Shown in pieces: positions 9,801 to 20,800 of a stretch of DNA of 64,000 nucleotides. The position numbers were made by a program, and so were the translations under genes. Source of the stretch: Piromyces finnis. Taxonomy: Eukaryota; Neocallimastigomycota; Neocallimastigomycetes; Neocallimastigales; Neocallimastigaceae. The notes under the pieces were generated by a model. It did not search any database. It had not been told where the DNA came from and saw only the letters and a list, made by a program, of their open reading frames with translations. The stretch covers positions 620,001 through 684,000 of the forward strand of contig MCFH01000017.1 in assembly GCA_002104945.1 (NCBI GenBank), written 5' to 3'. Within the stretch, counting starts at the first letter, position 1. Each line of letters begins with the position of its first letter.

Positions 9801-11069
9801 CCATCTGTACTGAATATTTGCCATGATTCCCCTTCCGCTGGACACTTCGGCATCAGGAAAACTACTTCTTTGATCTATCGTGACTTTTGGTGGCCCTCCA
9901 TGATTACTGATATTAAGGACTATATCCGATCTTGCGATACTTGTTCCCGATCCAAAGATTTTAGACATAAACCTTACGGCTTCCTTAACCCTCTTAATCT
10001 TCCATCAGTCCCCTGGGTATCTCTTTCTATGGATTTTATAACCGATCTTCCTTTGTCTAATGGATTTACTTGTATACTGGTTGTTCTCGATCGCTTCACC
10101 AAAATGGGTCATTTTATTGCTTTCCCAAACGTTCCTTCCGCCGTTGATACCGCTTCCGCTTTTATGAAACATGTATTTAAACTTCATGGTTTACCAAATG
10201 AAATTCTTTCTGATAGAGGTGCCCAATTCACCTCTAAATTCTGGACTGCTATTTGCAATACTCTCAATATAACTATGAAGTTAGCTTCCCCTTTTCACCA
10301 CCAAACCAACGGTTTAACGGAGAGGGTTAACTCCGTTGTGGAGCAATATTTAAGATGCTATACTAACTATAAAGGTAATGATTGGAATGATTACTTATAC
10401 TTAGCCGAATTCAGTTATAATAATGCTACTCAGGAATCTTTGAAACATTCCCCCTTTTATTCAAATTATGGTTATAATCCTAGGTTCTCACCAACTATAC
10501 CAAGTAATACCGATGTACCAAGAGCAAGTGATTTTACTAAGGATCTTTCCGAATTAGCTAAAGAACTTCAAAAGAACTTAGAACATGCAACTGAAAAACA
10601 AGAAAATTTTGCAAATAGGTACAGAACGGAAGCTCCAGAATTTAAGAAAAATGACAAAGTTTGGATCAATAGCTCACTAATTATTCATGATGGAAATAAG
10701 AAACTGAAACCAAGAAGACTTGGACCCTACAAAGTAGTAGAAAAGATATCTAAAGTGTCGTATAAAATTGATCTCCCTCCAAGTATTAGGATCCATCCTA
10801 TTATTCATGTAGCCGAGCTTGAACCGTATTATGCAGATAAGTTTGGAAGAAACAAGAAACCTCCACCACCAATAATAATTTATAACGAAGAGCAATACGA
10901 AGTTGAAAAAATTCTTGACAAAAGGAAACACTACGGTAAGATCCAGTACCTTATCCAATGGAAAGGGTATCCACTTTCAGAAGCCTCATGGGAGCCAGAA
11001 GAAAACCTAAATTGTCCAGAATTACTTGAAGAATTTAATAAATTAAAAAAAATATATATATATATATAA
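6867..11069 (+). pseudogene. Ty3/gypsy element D gag-pol with one internal stop
   Basis: One frame of about 1400 codons, interrupted only by TGA at 9678-9680. Order: Gag core (residues 1-180); CCHC knuckle CLYCGSDEHLLDKC near 226-239; aspartic protease LLDSGSQLNLID near 293-304; reverse transcriptase with YIDD near 618; RNase H (ETDSSN, YSIYDKELLAI, SDHRNF). After the stop come the integrase HHCC motif ([11 protein letters not shown], then CDTC), DDE residues in [15 protein letters not shown] and LTERVNS, and a C-terminal chromodomain ([15 protein letters not shown]). Element B has a Cys codon (TGT) where D has TGA, so this is a one-base nonsense change, not a normal gag/pol boundary. All catalytic residues I checked are present, so the copy died recently or is read through. 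Confidence 0.92.
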
Positions 11070-11215
11070 CTTTCATGTATTTATTATAATAATGTAAAAG
11101 AAAATTCACTCATTTAAAAAGTTATAGTAATTAATTGAAATTAAATAATTTAAATAAACTTTAATTGGAAATTTGTAAAAGATTCGTCTGGAATCCGAAT
11201 CATAGAGGAGGACCA
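11070..11215 (+). other. Element D 3' untranslated end, hairpin and polypurine tract
   Basis: GATTCGTCTGGAATCCGAATC (6-bp stem) is followed after four bases by AGAGGAGGACCA, a polypurine tract abutting the LTR at 11216. The same arrangement precedes the 3' LTR of element B (22424-22456). Confidence 0.65.
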
Positions 11216-11835
11216 TGTGTAAAATATTCTAAACTAAGTTCAGGTTTGTATACACTCAATATTCTAAACTACACTTTAAATTATTTTTAATTTTTTATAT
11301 TTTATTTATTAAATTATTTTAAAATAACTAAACTAAAACAACCGTTGATTACTTTACCGTGAAGGATATTTTTACCAGAGCCCTCACTAGGTAATCAATA
11401 TTTATTATAAAAAAAAAAACAACTAAACTAATTATAAACTAATGTTAATTTATCTAAACAAAATTAACCTATACGATTTTCCAACTATCGTTTCAATAGT
11501 TGAAAAATTTTCTTTATTTATACTTTTTAAATAAATTGAATAAATTCTAATATACATATTTTAATATTATAATTTTACATTGTTTACATTTATACATTTA
11601 TTAAAAGAAATTATTTGTATTAAACTATTTAAATTCAATTTATTTACTAAAGAATTTTCTAAACCTAAAATAAAGTTTTGATTTATTTACTATATGGTTG
11701 ATTATATTTCAAACATATATTTAATTTATTTATTTCTAATTTTGAGGCTTAGTTTATAAAAAAATTTTTTTATTATCTAAAATATTTATTGGTTAAAAAT
11801 TATTTAATTTAAAATTTTATTTTATCATTGTAAAT
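11216..11835 (+). repeat. 3' LTR of element D, 5' portion
   Basis: It starts TGTGTAAAATATTC directly after the polypurine tract and matches 1937-2166 over its first 230 bp, including the conserved block at 11345-11398. It is cut at 11836 by a minus-strand LTR F. I do not find its 3' end, so the LTR is probably truncated. Confidence 0.7.
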
Positions 11836-12776
11836 TGTAAAGAAATGTGTTCTTAACAATAAAAGAAATTTATAATAATTTACTAAAATAACTTAGTAAA
11901 TATAAAACACTTTTAATTACTGTTAATTATTAATATTTAAAATTATTATTAAAAACACACAATCTCTAACTTAATAGGTTAGTGTTTAACAATAATTTAT
12001 TAATTAATAAAAACTCAATTTTCTTAAATTATTTAGAAAAATTCACTCGTATTTATATAAATTATTGAAAGAAAATAATAAACTTTAATTAATCGAGATC
12101 AAAATATATAACTTTTGTTAAATTAATTGTTAAATTAAATATTTAATAATTTCTTTAGTAAATTACACTTTAAAAGTAAACAAATATAATAATTCATGTT
12201 ATAAAATAATATAATTAAACACTTTTATTAAAATATTAAAAATAATTATTACTTTAATTAATTGTAAAATAAACAACTTTATATATTCTTTAACTTTTAA
12301 TTATTTCTTTTATTGTTATTTTTAATTACTTTTATTACTTTTATTGTAAATAATTATTAATTTTATTATTTTAATGTAAATAGTTTAAACTTAAAAGAAA
12401 ATATAAATACATGTAAATATTCTTATTTTAATCATTATTATTATTATTAATAAAGAAATATTATATAGTTTAATTGATATTTTTATAATTTTAATAATCA
12501 CTTTTATAATTAAATGAATAAAATTTTAAATAATTAAATATTAGAAAAACGAGTGTTTCTAATAAAACAATTTAGTGTTTTTAATAAAACAACTTTATTA
12601 ATTTTTATAAAAACAATTTTAAATTCTAATCCATATAACTTATATAGTTATAACAAAAGATATAATATAATAATCACTTTTTGAAATATAGTTATACTCA
12701 AAGATATAATATAATAATCACTTTTTGAAGTAAAATTCAAAATTAAGATTATTATCAAATTATATCATTCGTTACA
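11836..12776 (-). repeat. LTR F, minus orientation, about 941 bp
   Basis: On the minus strand it runs from TGTAACGAATGATATAAT to ACACATTTCTTTACA. Its last 230 or so bases, including the TATAAATA box, the GAGTTTTTATT start motif and the end, match the 3' part of LTR B, whereas the upstream part is unrelated to B and matches 3057-3717 instead. The flanking bases do not form a clean target duplication. Confidence 0.72.
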
Positions 12777-12955
12777 ATCATCAAAAACTTTATCTTATCA
12801 AAAAATTAAATTTTACATAAATTTATGTTAATGTATTGTAATACATTATCTTATCATAAATTTAGATTTCACATAGATTTATGTTAATGTATTGTGATGT
12901 AAATATTTGTAATACGTATTAATACATTATTCTATTAATACAATATTTTACACAA
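12777..12955. other. AT-rich spacer with imperfect tandem repeat
   Basis: It contains a partial duplication of a roughly 60-bp unit around ATTTATGTTAATGTATTG. No gene seen. Confidence 0.4.
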
Positions 12956-13587
12956 TGTAACGAATCATAAAATTATGTCAAAAAGCGATTTTTTATTAAA
13001 GAAAAGCGTGGTAAGCATACTAGTTATATTAATTAACAAATATAATACACTTTCCTATTGAAGGCGTAAAGCTAATAATATTTATATAAAGAAAATTAAA
13101 TAATATTTTTATTTTAGCAATAACTTAATATCAGCATATATTAAGTTATTAAAAATATTAAAATTTTTAAAGATTTGGGTTTTATAGGAGTTTATAAATT
13201 TTATTAACTTTAAGTTAAAAAATTACTAACGCTAAAGCTTCGTAATTTTTGTCAATTTTTGTTCTTTTTATACCTGAACTATTTTAATTATTACATTTTT
13301 AATTTAATTAATTATTGTTTAATTATAAAATATTTAATTTTTATAAATTAATAATTAATATAATTATTGTAAATAGTTAATAAATTTAAAATAAAATTTT
13401 TAATAATAAAATTTTAATAATTTTAAAAAAATTTAATAATTTCAAATATTAGAAATTTTATAGGTTAGAAATTTTATACTTTGAAAATTTGAAAATTTGA
13501 AAATTTGAAATTTAATAAATTTTTTCAAATTTTTTCCATGTGTCCAAATTTTTTACATTTTTATATATGTTATTGTGACAAATTGTA

Positions 13588-13870
13588 AGAAGTTACTTAT
13601 AAATGAATTATAAATAACTTCTACAAATTAATAATAATTAAATAATTAACTATTACTAATTTGAGAAAGAAAATTAAAACATTAATTTTGAGTTTATAAA
13701 AATACCAATAAATAAAAATATTAATATTAACACATAAATATAAAAACACACTTTAAACAAAATATTCCTTTTTAAAAATAATACTTTATTTATTAATAAA
13801 TTTATATAATAATAACTCTTGATTTCTCAAAAGAGAATCAAAATTATTCTTTTATAGTAATTTAATACAT
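13588..13870 (-). repeat. LTR E-like fragment, minus orientation
   Basis: It contains the diagnostic hairpin ACTCTTGATTTCTC...GAGAATCAA (about 13815-13848) followed on the minus strand by TTATTATTATA as in LTR E, and begins TGTAAGAAG. The rest is too diverged to align by eye. Confidence 0.35.
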
Positions 13871-14106
13871 TATACATGGATTGGTTAAAATGATACAACT
13901 AAATTAATGTAATAAAACAACGTATTTAATTCAATGTATTTAATTAATGTATCAAATTATGTATTAAATAGTGTATTAAATAATGTATTAAATTAATGTA
14001 TTAAACAATAAATAATAATAAATATTATAATAAATATTAATTAATAAGAAAATAGATAAATTATATAGAATTTATGTTTCTTATACAAATTATAAAAATA
14101 AGTTAA

Positions 14107-14158
14107 TGGTATGTTGGTTAGGTTTTCGAACACGGACTTAAATGTCTATAGTTCAATA
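14107..14158 (+). promoter_or_regulatory. tRNA-like segment with A box and B box in LTR G
   Basis: TGGTATGTTGG (14107-14117) resembles an A box and AGTTCAATA (14150-14158) a degenerate B box. The spacing between the two equals that in LTR B (about 38 nt from the A14-equivalent base to the G53-equivalent base). Confidence 0.45.
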
Positions 14159-14346
14159 AATATCTCTCCCATTTTTCTAATAATTAAATTTTAATTTTAA
14201 ATTCTATTATATATCATTAGTCTAGAACCTTCTCGAAATTAAATTTTTCTAAAATTAATTATTCCAATCAAAACATTTATTTTTTTTTCATTTTAATTTC
14301 AAAAAATTTATAAAAATGAAAATTATTCCAAAAAATTTGGAATTTT

Positions 14347-14533
14347 GTGTTTTTATTAACTTAAAAGTTTTTATTAATAAGTAAAAAAAAAATAAAAATA
14401 AAAATATTAATAATAAATAAAAATTTAAAAAAAAATATTTTTTTTTATTTTATATACTGGCCTATTGTGTTTAGATTTGCGTTTTATTATAAAAATATTA
14501 TTATTTTATAATCGGACGTTACAATAAAAACAC
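14347..14533 (+). promoter_or_regulatory. Self-priming pair of element G
   Basis: GTGTTTTTATT at 14347-14357 is exactly complementary to AATAAAAACAC at 14523-14533, which begins at the last base of the LTR. Confidence 0.65.
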
Positions 14534-14820
14534 CAATAGAAAATAATACAATACCCTGGTATATTCAATAATCTAAAATTTTATAATTATAAAACTATTA
14601 TAATTTATATTCCTTAATAATTTTGCAAACTCTAAATTGTACTGTGACCACACTTTACTCTAGGACTCTCTACTTTAGAACTCTTTACTCTAGTACTCCC
14701 TACTTTAGAACCCTTTACTTTAGGACTTCTTACTTTAGGATTCTCTACTTTAAGACCCTCTACTAAGACTCTTTACTGTAGAACTCTTTACTTGAGAATG
14801 AATGACTCATTGGATGACGC
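14524..14820 (+). other. Leader of truncated element G with tandem CTCTACTTTAG repeats
   Basis: From about 14640 the sequence repeats a unit near GACTCTCTACTTTAGA about ten times with variation, as in the leader of element D. It stops where LTR A begins at 14821. No coding region of this element is left here. Confidence 0.65.
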
Positions 14821-15436
14821 TGTAAAGATATCAAACACCTCAGCTTGATATCTTTAATGTAACTTAAGCCACAAGTATTATTATTTAAGTTACACAAATT
14901 ATATTACAGAAAAAGAAAATGAGACATAATTTATTTAATAATAATTAAAGTTTAAAACATTAAATTATTAATTTATTTTTAATGTTTAACAAGTAAATTA
15001 AAATTCTCAATTTAAATCCCTAGTTTTAGTATTGTTTTTTCATAGAAATAGATAACTTATATATAAATAATAAATGATTAATATATCAATAATACATGGG
15101 CACATATTCAAATTGAATAGTACTTAATTTGAATTGCAAATTGTATTTTACTAAAAATAGTTATAGTTTAAATATTTATTAATAATTAAGATTTTAGTGT
15201 AGATTTTAAATAATAATATATATGGAATAAATAGTTATAATATAATATAAATGTATTTAGGAAAAATATAAATAGAAGATATTTTTCATCATTTTATCGA
15301 TGTAATTGTTATTAACAATTTTATTACATTAAATTAATAAAAAAAAAGTATTTTTTTATAAAACATATTTATTTTGTGTTGTTATTGTAATAGGTTAGAT
15401 ATCCTAATTTATTCGGTTTAGTGTCTGACTTTACAA
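14821..15436 (+). repeat. 5' LTR of element A, 616 bp
   Basis: It begins TGTAAAGATATCAA, with a perfect 11-bp inverted repeat (AAAGATATCAA/TTGATATCTTT) in the first 33 bases, then a 10-bp one (TGTAACTTAA/TTAAGTTACA). A TATAAATA box is at 15267-15274. It ends TTTACA. It matches 607-1186 and 27846-28212. Confidence 0.85.
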
Positions 15437-15447
15437 AAACAATTACC
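15302..15447 (+). promoter_or_regulatory. Self-priming pair of element A
   Basis: GTAATTGTTATT at 15302-15313, 35 nt after the TATA box, pairs with 15436-15447 at 11 of 12 positions (AAAAACAATTAC; one mismatch). The motif is different from that of B and D but sits in the same place. Confidence 0.55.
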
Positions 15448-15833
15448 TAAAAGAAGAGTAATGAATACGTTAGGGTATCAAGAAGAACTTTTGGAGGATT
15501 CTATTAGGAAATTCTACTAGAAGAAATAGAAGAACCTTTGGAGGACTCTACTTGAAGGAATAGAAGAAATTTAAAAAAAAAAAAAAATTCTAGGGCTACC
15601 TGAGGAAGATTATCAAGATCTTTGGAACATTCTGCCGGACTACAAGAAGATTTTAACCTGTCGGAACATATTTCAAATATTTTACACTGTAAGGGCTAAT
15701 ATTACGGCTGAAACTTGGAACTAACATTAGTTGATAACTTGTTCGAAACTGTAATTATACAGAGAGAGTCTGTAATAACTTATTGTTAGAAGACGAAAAT
15801 TTTAATTAAAAAAAATATATATTACTTACTTGG
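15437..15833 (+). other. Element A leader, left part
   Basis: Untranslated leader between the 5' LTR and the insertion point of solo LTR C. It has purine-rich imperfect repeats around GAAGAACTTTTGGAGGA. It ends with CTTGG, the target duplication repeated at 23294-23298. Confidence 0.65.
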
Positions 15834-16158
15834 TGTAAAGATATAAAGTATATCTTTAAATTATTTAATAATTAATTAATAATTATTAAATAATAATTTT
15901 GATATTTTAATGAAAAAATTGTTTATAAAATTTATTGTATAAATTTTATGGAATAATTAAATAAAGATTAATTTTAAAATATCAAAGTTACAAATGAAAT
16001 TTGGATAAATATTTAAATTAATGGATAATTAAATTTAAATATTTTAAATATTCAAATTAAATCTTAAAAAGTTTTTATTTAATTAAAATTAGTTTAATAA
16101 CTTTAGCGTAGTTTGAAATTAGCATTTTTAATTATAAATATATAATAAATAGTATTAT

Positions 16159-16590
16159 TGTAACGAATCATAGAAATAAAGAAATTGTCTTAGTGGTTAG
16201 TAACTAAGACTTTGGTCCGAATGTCTTGAGTTCGAGACTTCTAAATTACTTTTTTTTATTTTATTTTTATTTTAATTTTTTATTTTGATTTTTTATCAAC
16301 TCGAAATTCTTTGATTGGTTAAGAAATTTAAGTTGTAAAAAATCTTTTAGATTAATTTTAAAAATTTTTATATAAATACGAGTGGATTTTTCTAAATTTA
16401 AAAAAAAATTGAGTTTTTATTAATTAATAAATTATTGTTAAACACTAACCTATTAAGTTAAAATTTGTGTGTTTTTAATAATAATTTTAAATATTAATAA
16501 TTAACAGTAAGATAAAAGTGTTTTATATTTACTAAGTTATTTTAGTAAATTGTTATAAATTTTTTATTGTTAAGAACACATTTCTTTACA
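16159..16590 (+). repeat. 5' LTR of element B
   Basis: TGTAACGAATCATAG to TTTCTTTACA, 432 bp. It contains a tRNA-like block (16186-16238), a TATAAATA box (16371-16378) and the start motif GAGTTTTTATT (16411-16421). Its last 230 or so bases are shared with LTR F. Confidence 0.93.
16186..16238 (+). promoter_or_regulatory. tRNA-like segment with A box and B box in LTR B
   Basis: TGTCTTAGTGG (16186-16196) matches the A-box consensus at all but one position and keeps the A14, G18, G19 and A21 equivalents. GAGTTCGAGAC (16228-16238) has the invariant GTTCGA core of the B box. The spacing is that of a normal tRNA gene. GTCTTAG/CTAAGAC forms a 7-bp stem. The acceptor stem does not close, so it is tRNA-derived rather than a tRNA. 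The same segment is at 22484-22536 in the 3' LTR. Confidence 0.55.
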
Positions 16591-16600
16591 ATAAAAACTC
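16411..16600 (+). promoter_or_regulatory. Self-priming pair of element B
   Basis: GAGTTTTTATT (16411-16421), 40 nt after the TATA box, is exactly complementary over 11 nt to AATAAAAACTC (16590-16600), which starts at the last base of the LTR. The second base differs from elements D and G (GTG instead of GAG) and the partner has changed accordingly. Confidence 0.75.
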
Positions 16601-17855
16601 CTTTATAATAATAGACTTAATACCTTAGTGTTAAAGAATTAGTTATAGATAAAACTTATGTTTTATTATTGAAGCTTTTCTTTTAAAACATATTAAAAAA
16701 AATATATATATACATATAATTAAAATATAAAATAATAAAATAGTTAAAATTTATTATAAAAACAAAACAGAGTATAGCTAGTAACAACACTTGAGTTGTG
16801 GAGGAGGCGCTCAAAGTTATTTTATAAAAATAAAAACTATAATTATTTTATAAATTTTAAATTATTTTTTATTTTTTTTTGGAACGAAGTTTTTAATAAA
16901 ACACTTTATTTTTCAAGTTTTCTTGAAAATTAGATTTATTTAATAATATTTTAAAAATATTATATAATAAACTAATATTGACTTCCTACGCGTCAAAAGT
17001 TAGACTTTGATACCATAATACTTTTGCGTTTAGGTATAGTTGAAACACGGGGAAACTAATTTGTTCAATTCTTTCATACTAACAAGAGTTAGCTATTATA
17101 AAGAATTAAACAATATTACTTCCTATTATCGAAAGATATTAACATTCGACTTTACCTACTTTATCGTAAAAGAGCTAAAGGAACTCTTAGATATTAGTTT
17201 ATAACAAATTATATATTTGGTGGTCTAACACTATATAATTTGGCATATATTTTTAAATTATTTTAGTTAATAAATATAATTGAAGAAAACTTTTTTTTTA
17301 ATAAAACATCTTTCTCTTTTTCTTTTACTTTTAATTCGTTCCATTAAAAAAAAAAAAATATTTTTTATTGGAGGCTTTGTTTAATTTAATATTGATAATT
17401 GAAATATTCTTTTCTTATCAATTTTGAGTTAAACAAATTATATTTCAGCAATAGACAGGCCTTATTGATTTATCAACAGGGGCATATTAGGGGTAATAGT
17501 AAGAACCTGAAGCGCGTGACGGAACTTAGATCGCGTGAATAGGGCGACGGAAACATCTATTATCGGACGAAAGACCCTTAATCAATAGTCTATTAAATAT
17601 AATTTGGTCGGTAACTCAATTTGATAATAACAATATTAAATTTTCTTTCTTTAATTTTCTTAAAAATATTATTTTCTTTGTATTCTAATTATAACTTAAA
17701 TCAATTCAAAATTCATAATTCCAAGACATTTTTTTTAAAAAAAAAAAAAAAACAAGTATAATCTCAAGTTTAAGTGGTAGTCTAAGCTTCCTAAATCAAT
17801 TAACAATAATCAAAAGTCAAAGTCAAATAATCTAAGCTTCTAATAATAAGTCAAA
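16601..17855 (+). other. Long leader of element B
   Basis: About 1.26 kb of untranslated leader. Most is AT-rich, but 17455-17600 is distinctly GC-richer, with several CGCG and GACGG motifs, and 16780-16820 has a CAACACTTGAGTTGTG inverted repeat. The last 100 bases contain two copies of TCTAAGCTTC. No long ORF. Confidence 0.7.
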
Positions 17856-20800
17856 ATGGATGAAATTAATCAAAACATCTTTGACAATGCTGCTCTGAAG
17901 GATGGATTTGCTGGGGATAAAAGATTTCTAAAAGGATTCCTGGCCAAGATAGAATTAGTATTTCTTCTTTACCCTGAGAGATACCAAAATGATGAAACGA
18001 AAATTTTATACATTATCTCTCGCTTGTATGGAAATGCCTTGAATTGGGCAGCTACCTTAATCGAAAATCATGATCAATGCCTCCTAAACTACGATGCTTT
18101 TGTCAGTAGATTAAAAACCTTCTATGGGAACAATGATGAAGTTTTCTTTGCTAACCAAATGCTTAAGAGGGTTAGACAGAAGAATATCGGCCGTGCCAAC
18201 GATTACATCATGGAATTTAATAAATATGCAGATGTTTCCTCTTGGAATGAAGAAGCCAAGATGGATGCTTTTTTGGCAGGTTTGGTCGACCAAGTTGCTT
18301 CACGTATTATTGAGATGTTTCCCGGACCAAAGAATCTTTCTTCTATGCAAACTATTGCTTCTAGGATTGATTCAAGACTCGCCGTTAACAAAAAATTCTT
18401 TGGTCATAGCAATTCTGAAAACTATAAATCTAGAAGAAATAATAATTTCCCGAAGAAAAGCAATAATAATTCTAATAAAAATAAGTTTCATGGACCTTTA
18501 AGCAAAGCTGAAAAGGACAGAAGAAGAAAAAATAACTTATGTATGTACTGTGGCTCTTCCGATCATTCACTTGATAATTGTCCTTTAAAGCAAAAGAAGG
18601 ATAAATCTTCGAATACTTCCTTTATGTCCATTCCAACTAAACCAATTCGTCCAAGTCAAAGAACTATTGAAAATTCAGACTTTGTTGCAAACTTCAAAAT
18701 TTCCTTTGAAAATTCCGTCCAAATTCTTATTGATTCAGGTTCAAAACTTAATCTAATTGATCGTGCTTATTGTGAAGAGAACTCCATCCCTTATTACGAT
18801 CATTGTGATCTTCCAAAAATTATTGGCATTGGTGGTAATCAGGCAATTTTCGGTATAACTCCACCTCTCAATCTCAAATATAAAGATCACGTTTGCAAAA
18901 CTAACTTCTACGTCACAAACCTCCCAAGGTATTGTTGTATACTTGGTCTTGACTGGTTGATACTTCATAATCCAAGCATCGATTTTTCAACAAAGGATAT
19001 AACTTTCAATTCTAACTATTGTTATTCTCATTGTGTTTCTATTTCTGGTGATTCATTACACTCTTATTCTACATTTACTTCTAATGAAACTGCTTTCCCT
19101 ATATTTTCAGTACAATCTCGTAATTCAATTGACCCTTCCTTGAATAATTCTAATACTCAAACAGCACTTCCTATTTTCGTTTCTTCTAACGAAGAACCCA
19201 AGAAATCCGTTAATTCTTTTGTTTCAATCTCGAATACTAGTGCTGATTCTATTAATTCTATATCCAATGACACCAATGTAGATCAAAATCCCGACACTCT
19301 TAAATCTTCTACAAAATCTGTATTCCTACCTAAAGAACTTGATGAATTTCAAGATGTTTTTAATGAAATATCAGCTAATAAGCTACCTCCTCACCGTCCG
19401 TATGATTGCGAGATTAAACTAAAAGAAAATTCCAAACTTTTTTATGGCCCAATTTATCCTCTAACTGAAACTGAGTCTAACGCTTTAGAGGAATATATCA
19501 AAGAAAACCTTAGTAAGGGCTTTATCAGAAAGTCTAAATCACCTGCCGGTGCTCCTGTTCTATTCGTCCCTAAGAAAAATGGTCAACTTCGGATGTGTGT
19601 TGACTATCGGCAATTAAATTCAATCACTATACGAGACTCTTATCCGCTTCCATTAATTCAAGATATGTTAGAACACCTCGGAAAAGGAAAAATATTTTCT
19701 AAATTGGATCTTCGTTCAGCTTATAACTTAGTCAGAATTAAAAGCGGTGACGAATACAAAACTGCTTTCACCTGTAAGCTGGGTCATTTCGAATATTGTG
19801 TCATGCCTTTTGGGTTGAAAAATGCTCCTGCGGTTTTTCAACATTTCATCAATGACGTTCTAGAAGAAGTTCTCGGAAAATTTGCTTTCTCTTATATTGA
19901 TGATATAATCATTTTTTCCCAAGATTACGAAAGCCATGTAAAACATGTTAAAACCGTCTTAAAACTCTTAAGATCTGCTGGCCTCTATGCAAAGCTCGAA
20001 AAATGTGAATTTTTCGTTCCGTTTATTGATTTTTTAGGTCATAGAATTTCCGCCGATGGTATCCATATGGATCCTAACAAAGTTTCTTCTATTTTAAATT
20101 GGCCTACACCCTCCAATGTTAAAGAAGTTCAATCTTTTCTTGGTCTCGCTAATTATTATAGACGATTTATTCCAAACTTCGCAAAAATTGCTCATCCATT
20201 ACATAAACTCTTAAAGAAGAATGTTAAATTTTTATGGACCAATGAAGCACAAGTCGCTTTTGACACTCTTAAGTCACTATTTGTCTCTGCTCCTGTTCTT
20301 ATTTTTCCTAATCGAGATCTACCATTTATTGTCGAGACCGACTCAAGTAATTTTGCTATAGGAGCAATCCTCTCTCAAGTTTCTCCTAGTGACAATATGA
20401 TTCATCCGGTTGCTTTCTTTTCCCGTTCACTTACTGGTCCTGAACGAAATTATCCTATTTACGACAAAGAACTCCTCGCTATTGTCGCAGCTCTGGAAAC
20501 TTGGCGTCACCTTCTCAAAGGTTCTACTTCTACTTTTAAAATATACTCGGATCATAGAAATCTCCTTTACCAAAAGAAACCAGAAAAGATGTCTCAACGT
20601 CTTGTCCGCTGGGCTCTATTTCTTTCTGAATTTAACTTTGTTATTATTTACCGTTCTGGCTCTTCTAACGGTAAACCTGATGCTCTTTCCCGTCGTTCTG
20701 ATTATGCCGCTAATTCAAATCCTTCATCCGATATTCCTTTCAATGTTTTACGTCCTGAAAATTTTTGTGCTATTGTAACTTCAGTGTCTACCATAAGTGA

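Larger units (their letters stand above)
12956..14523 (+). repeat. LTR G (5' LTR of a truncated element), about 1.57 kb
   Basis: It starts TGTAACGAATCATAAAAT, similar to LTR B, and ends CGGACGTTACA, after which a primer-like motif follows. It includes a tRNA-like block (14107-14158) and the start motif GTGTTTTTATT (14347-14357). Its unusual length is probably due to a nested fragment: at about 13588-13870 there is a hairpin region resembling LTR E in minus orientation. Boundaries of that inner fragment are uncertain. Confidence 0.55.

Noticed and set aside
11836-12776. Target duplication around LTR F
   Set aside because: Flanks TAAAT and ATCAT do not match; the site has either mutated or been rearranged.
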